From Paulinella micropora (Eukaryota > Cercozoa > Imbricatea > Euglyphida > Paulinellidae): a stretch of DNA of 30,000 bases. Shown piece after piece: positions 27,926 to 30,000 of the stretch. The stretch covers positions 30,001 through 60,000 of the forward strand of contig WBZZ01005366.1 in NCBI GenBank assembly GCA_019918135.1. The letters are read 5' to 3'. Below the pieces are notes generated by a model, which was given only the letters and a program-made list of their open reading frames with translations, did not search any database and was not told the origin of the DNA. The stretch's first letter is position 1. Each line of letters begins with the position of its first letter. A program made the position numbers and the translations under genes.

Positions 27926-28941
27926 AAAAGCCTGGTTAAACAGTAGTGAAGGTAAAATCACGGGCACTCGGAGCACGGTATGGAAGTTGGGTGCCTCGGA
28001 ATAAAACAAAAGCCTCGGAGGGAAGAAAGAAACTTGATCAAAAGTAAAAAGATTGGAAAAGGGAAGAGTAGTATAATAATATAAACTTGAAACTGAAAGC
28101 TAGAAAAAAAGCTTTAAAAAAAAGTTGAAAGTCAAGTTGAAAAAAAATTTACTAGAAAAAAAACAAAAAAAAAAACTGAACCGTAGCATATGAGAAATGA
28201 CGAGTATGATTTTGAAAAATCAAAAGTGTTGGAAAAGGAAGGTCACGATATATAGAGGGGAAACTTGAAGAGGAGATAGAACTGAAGTTATGAGAAACTT
28301 TCAATCACTTGAAACAAACTTCAAGTTAGAAAGTACAGAGCGAAAGTAATTGTTACTAGTTGTGCCACGGTTATTGTTGTTATTAATATAATATTAATAT
28401 TGTTCACAAATTATTTGTCCCACGGTCCATGTGTAATTACAGTTGAAATGGTCGTGCCAGTGAAATTATATCTGGTCGTCGTTGACGTTGCTGTTGTCAA
28501 GTTGCTGTTGCTGTTCAAGAGTCTTTTTCTTCCTCTACGTGGAATTTGAGATGTCCGCGCGGCCGACCTTCCGAGCGAAAGCATATTTTTCCATATTATT
28601 AATAAAGTCGTTCATTTCGGGCCGAAAAGAATTCTAACCAAAGGCCGCCGCCCGACATTTGAAATTGCAAATAGAGTTTATTAGCTGAAATTTGCATCAA
28701 CTGACACACCAACTAGCTTTCTCGCTCTTTTCTGTGTTGTGTGTACCATGAAATAAGTCTCTGAAGATAATCAGATTTCGAACGACCTGAGGTTGATTAT
28801 TAATACAAAGAGAATAAGCTAAGCGTGAACTCAAGATTTCCAGCGAATATTGTCACCCGCTCGCAAACTTGTCACTGCAGAGTTTTCCGAAGCACAGTAG
28901 CATGAGAAATCTCCAGTTCAGACAAGCCATACTAGCCATCA
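27926..28941. other. AT-rich spacer including the E2 gene 3' flank
   Basis: About 1 kb without coding signal. The part next to 28941 is the 3' untranslated region of the minus-strand E2 gene. I saw no clear canonical polyadenylation signal near it. Confidence 0.5.
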
Positions 28942-29114
28942 TCACGTGTACAGGAAGGAGATGGCGAAGGCCAGCGACACGACGATGACTGCCAAGATGA
29001 GGCGGTCCATCATGAGCTCCGCGGCGGGCTTCTCGGGCGGGGCGAGCGTGGGCGAAAGAGGCTCCTGCAGCGGCTGGACCGTGTCGCGAGCCAGCGCAGC
29101 CACAGACTCCAGGT
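28942..29114 (-). CDS. UBE2J2: E2 terminal exon with membrane anchor
   Basis: Acceptor TGTGTGTCTAG precedes the exon; two bases complete a split codon. It encodes LESVAALARDTVQPLQEPLS, a Pro-rich linker, then about 20 hydrophobic residues ending FLYT and TGA, a classic tail anchor with almost no lumenal residues. Confidence 0.75.
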
Positions 29115-29269
29115 CTAGACACACAGGACAGAGCGACGCGAGCAACAAGCAAAGCGAGACAAGAGATAGAGAGCAAGGACGAGGGACACTAGCAGAAAGG
29201 AAAGCGAGACAAAAGAAGGTTCGGAAAGAAACCCTATGTCAAGACTTTGATATTTGAAAAAATAAATTG

Positions 29270-29339
<70 letters not shown>

Positions 29340-29648
29340 ACGCAAACACGCACTCAGATACCAAGACGCACAGACACACAGACAAGTCAGACAGAAGGAC
29401 ATACCATGCGTGTGTGTATCGTTTTATGGTATAGACTGTATATGCGTCAGGAGGAAGTCAGGGGAGAGAAGTGGGGGCGGGTCGAGGGCAGACTTTGTCG
29501 CAGGCGGGTGCGGTCCTGGTGGATCTTGACGTAGTGCGGGAAGAGCTTCACGAACTGCTTGTTCTTCAGATTCCACTCTAGCACAGGCCGCGAGAGAGAG
29601 AGAGAGAGGTGTGTGGGGGGGGGGGGGGGGAGGGATCAGTGGAGTGTA

Positions 29649-29681
<33 letters not shown>

Positions 29682-29813
29682 TCATGTATGTATGTATGTA
29701 TGTATGTATGTATGTATGTATGTATGTATGAGCTGACCTAGTGACTCTGCTGCGAACTTGCGTCTCTGCGCTTCTGTGGCCACGATGCTGCCGTACGTAG
29801 GAGCCTCCTCCAG
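28942..29813 (-). CDS. UBE2J2: Ubc6/UBE2J2-like tail-anchored E2 enzyme, 3' end (three exons)
   Basis: The last three coding exons seen are 29813-29738, 29577-29494 and 29114-28942, joined by GT-AG introns of 160 and 379 bp whose phases agree. The encoded segments, LEEAPTYGSIVATEAQRRKF, AAESLEWNLKNKQFVKLFP and a C-terminal MDRLILAVIVVSLAFAISFL, match the region after the catalytic core in Ubc6/UBE2J2 enzymes: a GPTxGSI-like turn, an SLxFNLxxxxFxxLFP helix, a Pro-rich linker and a C-terminal membrane anchor. These enzymes sit in the ER membrane facing the cytosol and pass ubiquitin to ER-associated degradation ligases. The catalytic cysteine domain lies in exons beyond the window. Both introns contain microsatellites. 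Identification is from memory of family patterns, not a search. Confidence 0.75.
29115..29493 (-). other. E2 intron with GA and CAGA repeats
   Basis: On the plus strand it holds (GA)n at about 29274-29308 and (CAGA)n at about 29309-29340. On the gene strand these give a C/T-rich tract, though about 160 bp or more from the acceptor. Confidence 0.7.
29494..29577 (-). CDS. UBE2J2: E2 internal exon (LFP helix)
   Basis: This 84-bp exon is bounded by acceptor TGTGCTAG and a donor reading A|GTCTGC, which is weak. It encodes WNLKNKQFVKLFPHYVKIHQ and DRTRLRQ. Phase 1 at both ends matches the neighbours. Confidence 0.7.
29578..29737 (-). other. E2 intron with ATGT repeat and G run
   Basis: On the plus strand this contains (GA)n, a run of about 15 G (around 29616-29631), a short TA tract and (ATGT)n (about 29655-29730). 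Confidence 0.7.
29738..29813 (-). CDS. UBE2J2: E2 internal exon (GSI turn)
   Basis: This 76-bp exon starts after CCTTGTAG with CTGGAGGAGGCTCC and ends CACTAG|GTCAGC. It encodes LEEAPTYGSIVATEAQ and RRKFAAESL. The in-frame acceptor triplet TAG and an upstream 44-bp near copy complicate splice choice. Confidence 0.7.
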
Positions 29814-29856
29814 CTACAAGGCCACGCAAAGAAATAGCAGAGAATGAGAAGGCTGA

Positions 29857-29900
29857 GCTTCTGTGGCCACGATGCTGCCGGACGTAGGAGCCTCCTCCAG
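29857..29900 (-). repeat. Duplicated exon start and acceptor of the E2 gene
   Basis: These 44 bp repeat the first part of the exon at 29813 with one internal change (TAC to TCC), offset by 87 bp and preceded by its own acceptor TGGCGCAG. If spliced here the frame is kept for 28 codons and meets TAG just before the downstream exon start. Confidence 0.75.
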
Positions 29901-30000
29901 CTGCGCCAGCAAGCAGGGGAAGAGCACAAAACACAGGGAAAGAAGAGAGAGAGAGAGAGAGAAAACCTAGGGAAACGAGAAAGAGAGAGCGAGGCATAAA
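29901..30000 (-). other. Upstream intron end of E2 gene
   Basis: On the gene strand it is strongly pyrimidine-rich, with CT repeats (about 29944-29963), consistent with the polypyrimidine tract of an intron whose 5' end is outside the window. Confidence 0.55.

Noticed and set aside
28853..29176. 107-codon minus-strand frame starting MLSISCLALL
   Set aside because: It overlaps the E2 terminal exon in another frame; the exon frame has a tail anchor, splice sites and matching phases.

Overview
This window is eukaryotic and made mostly of transposable elements. The only host gene I can support is at the right edge: the 3' end of a spliced gene for a Ubc6/UBE2J2-type, tail-anchored ubiquitin-conjugating enzyme, with GT-AG introns whose coding phases fit. 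The rest is decayed retrotransposons, short interspersed elements and microsatellites. Spliced genes, both Ty1/copia and Ty3/gypsy elements, a LINE and a tRNA-derived SINE fit an invertebrate, alga or unicellular eukaryote. I could not identify the species.

Layout. Positions 1-7865 (minus strand) hold a Ty1/copia element. Its RT-RNase H frame is long and open, but gag, protease and integrase are split by frameshifts. The 3' LTR appears only as its first bases at the window edge, and no 5' LTR is seen. Positions 7866-8406 (plus strand) are an orphan LTR + primer-binding site + leader fragment of the gypsy family found further right. Positions 8660-9525 are a tetranucleotide (ACAT/ATGT) tract that switches orientation twice. 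Positions 9540-11095 are non-coding, with poly-T, a dispersed repeat and a strong GC hairpin.

Positions 11096-21333 (minus strand) hold a Ty3/gypsy element with recognisable 247/248-bp LTRs, a polypurine tract and a candidate primer-binding site. It is dead: gag, protease and pol are shifted, the RT block is inverted between two ~330-bp inverted copies of the RT-RNase H junction, and an 11-bp tandem duplication breaks the integrase tail just before its GPY motif.

Positions 21334-26270 are a cluster of short retroposons. A LINE ORF2 C-terminus with its 3' UTR, two identical copies of a 172-bp unit, a short tail fragment, a longer unit, and three copies of a tRNA-derived SINE all end in related 3' sequence (around ATGGAGGCGCATG) followed by (ATT)n. 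A second family of about 100-170 bp occurs three times with (AGT)n tails. The shared tail suggests SINEs mobilised by the machinery of the LINE that lies beside them, and is the most interesting signal here.

Positions 26271-28941 hold further inverted dispersed repeats, an (AAAT)n tract, CACTA-like terminal motifs and poly-T runs. Positions 28942-29906 hold the E2 gene end, including a partial tandem duplication of a splice acceptor plus exon start that would introduce an in-frame stop if used.
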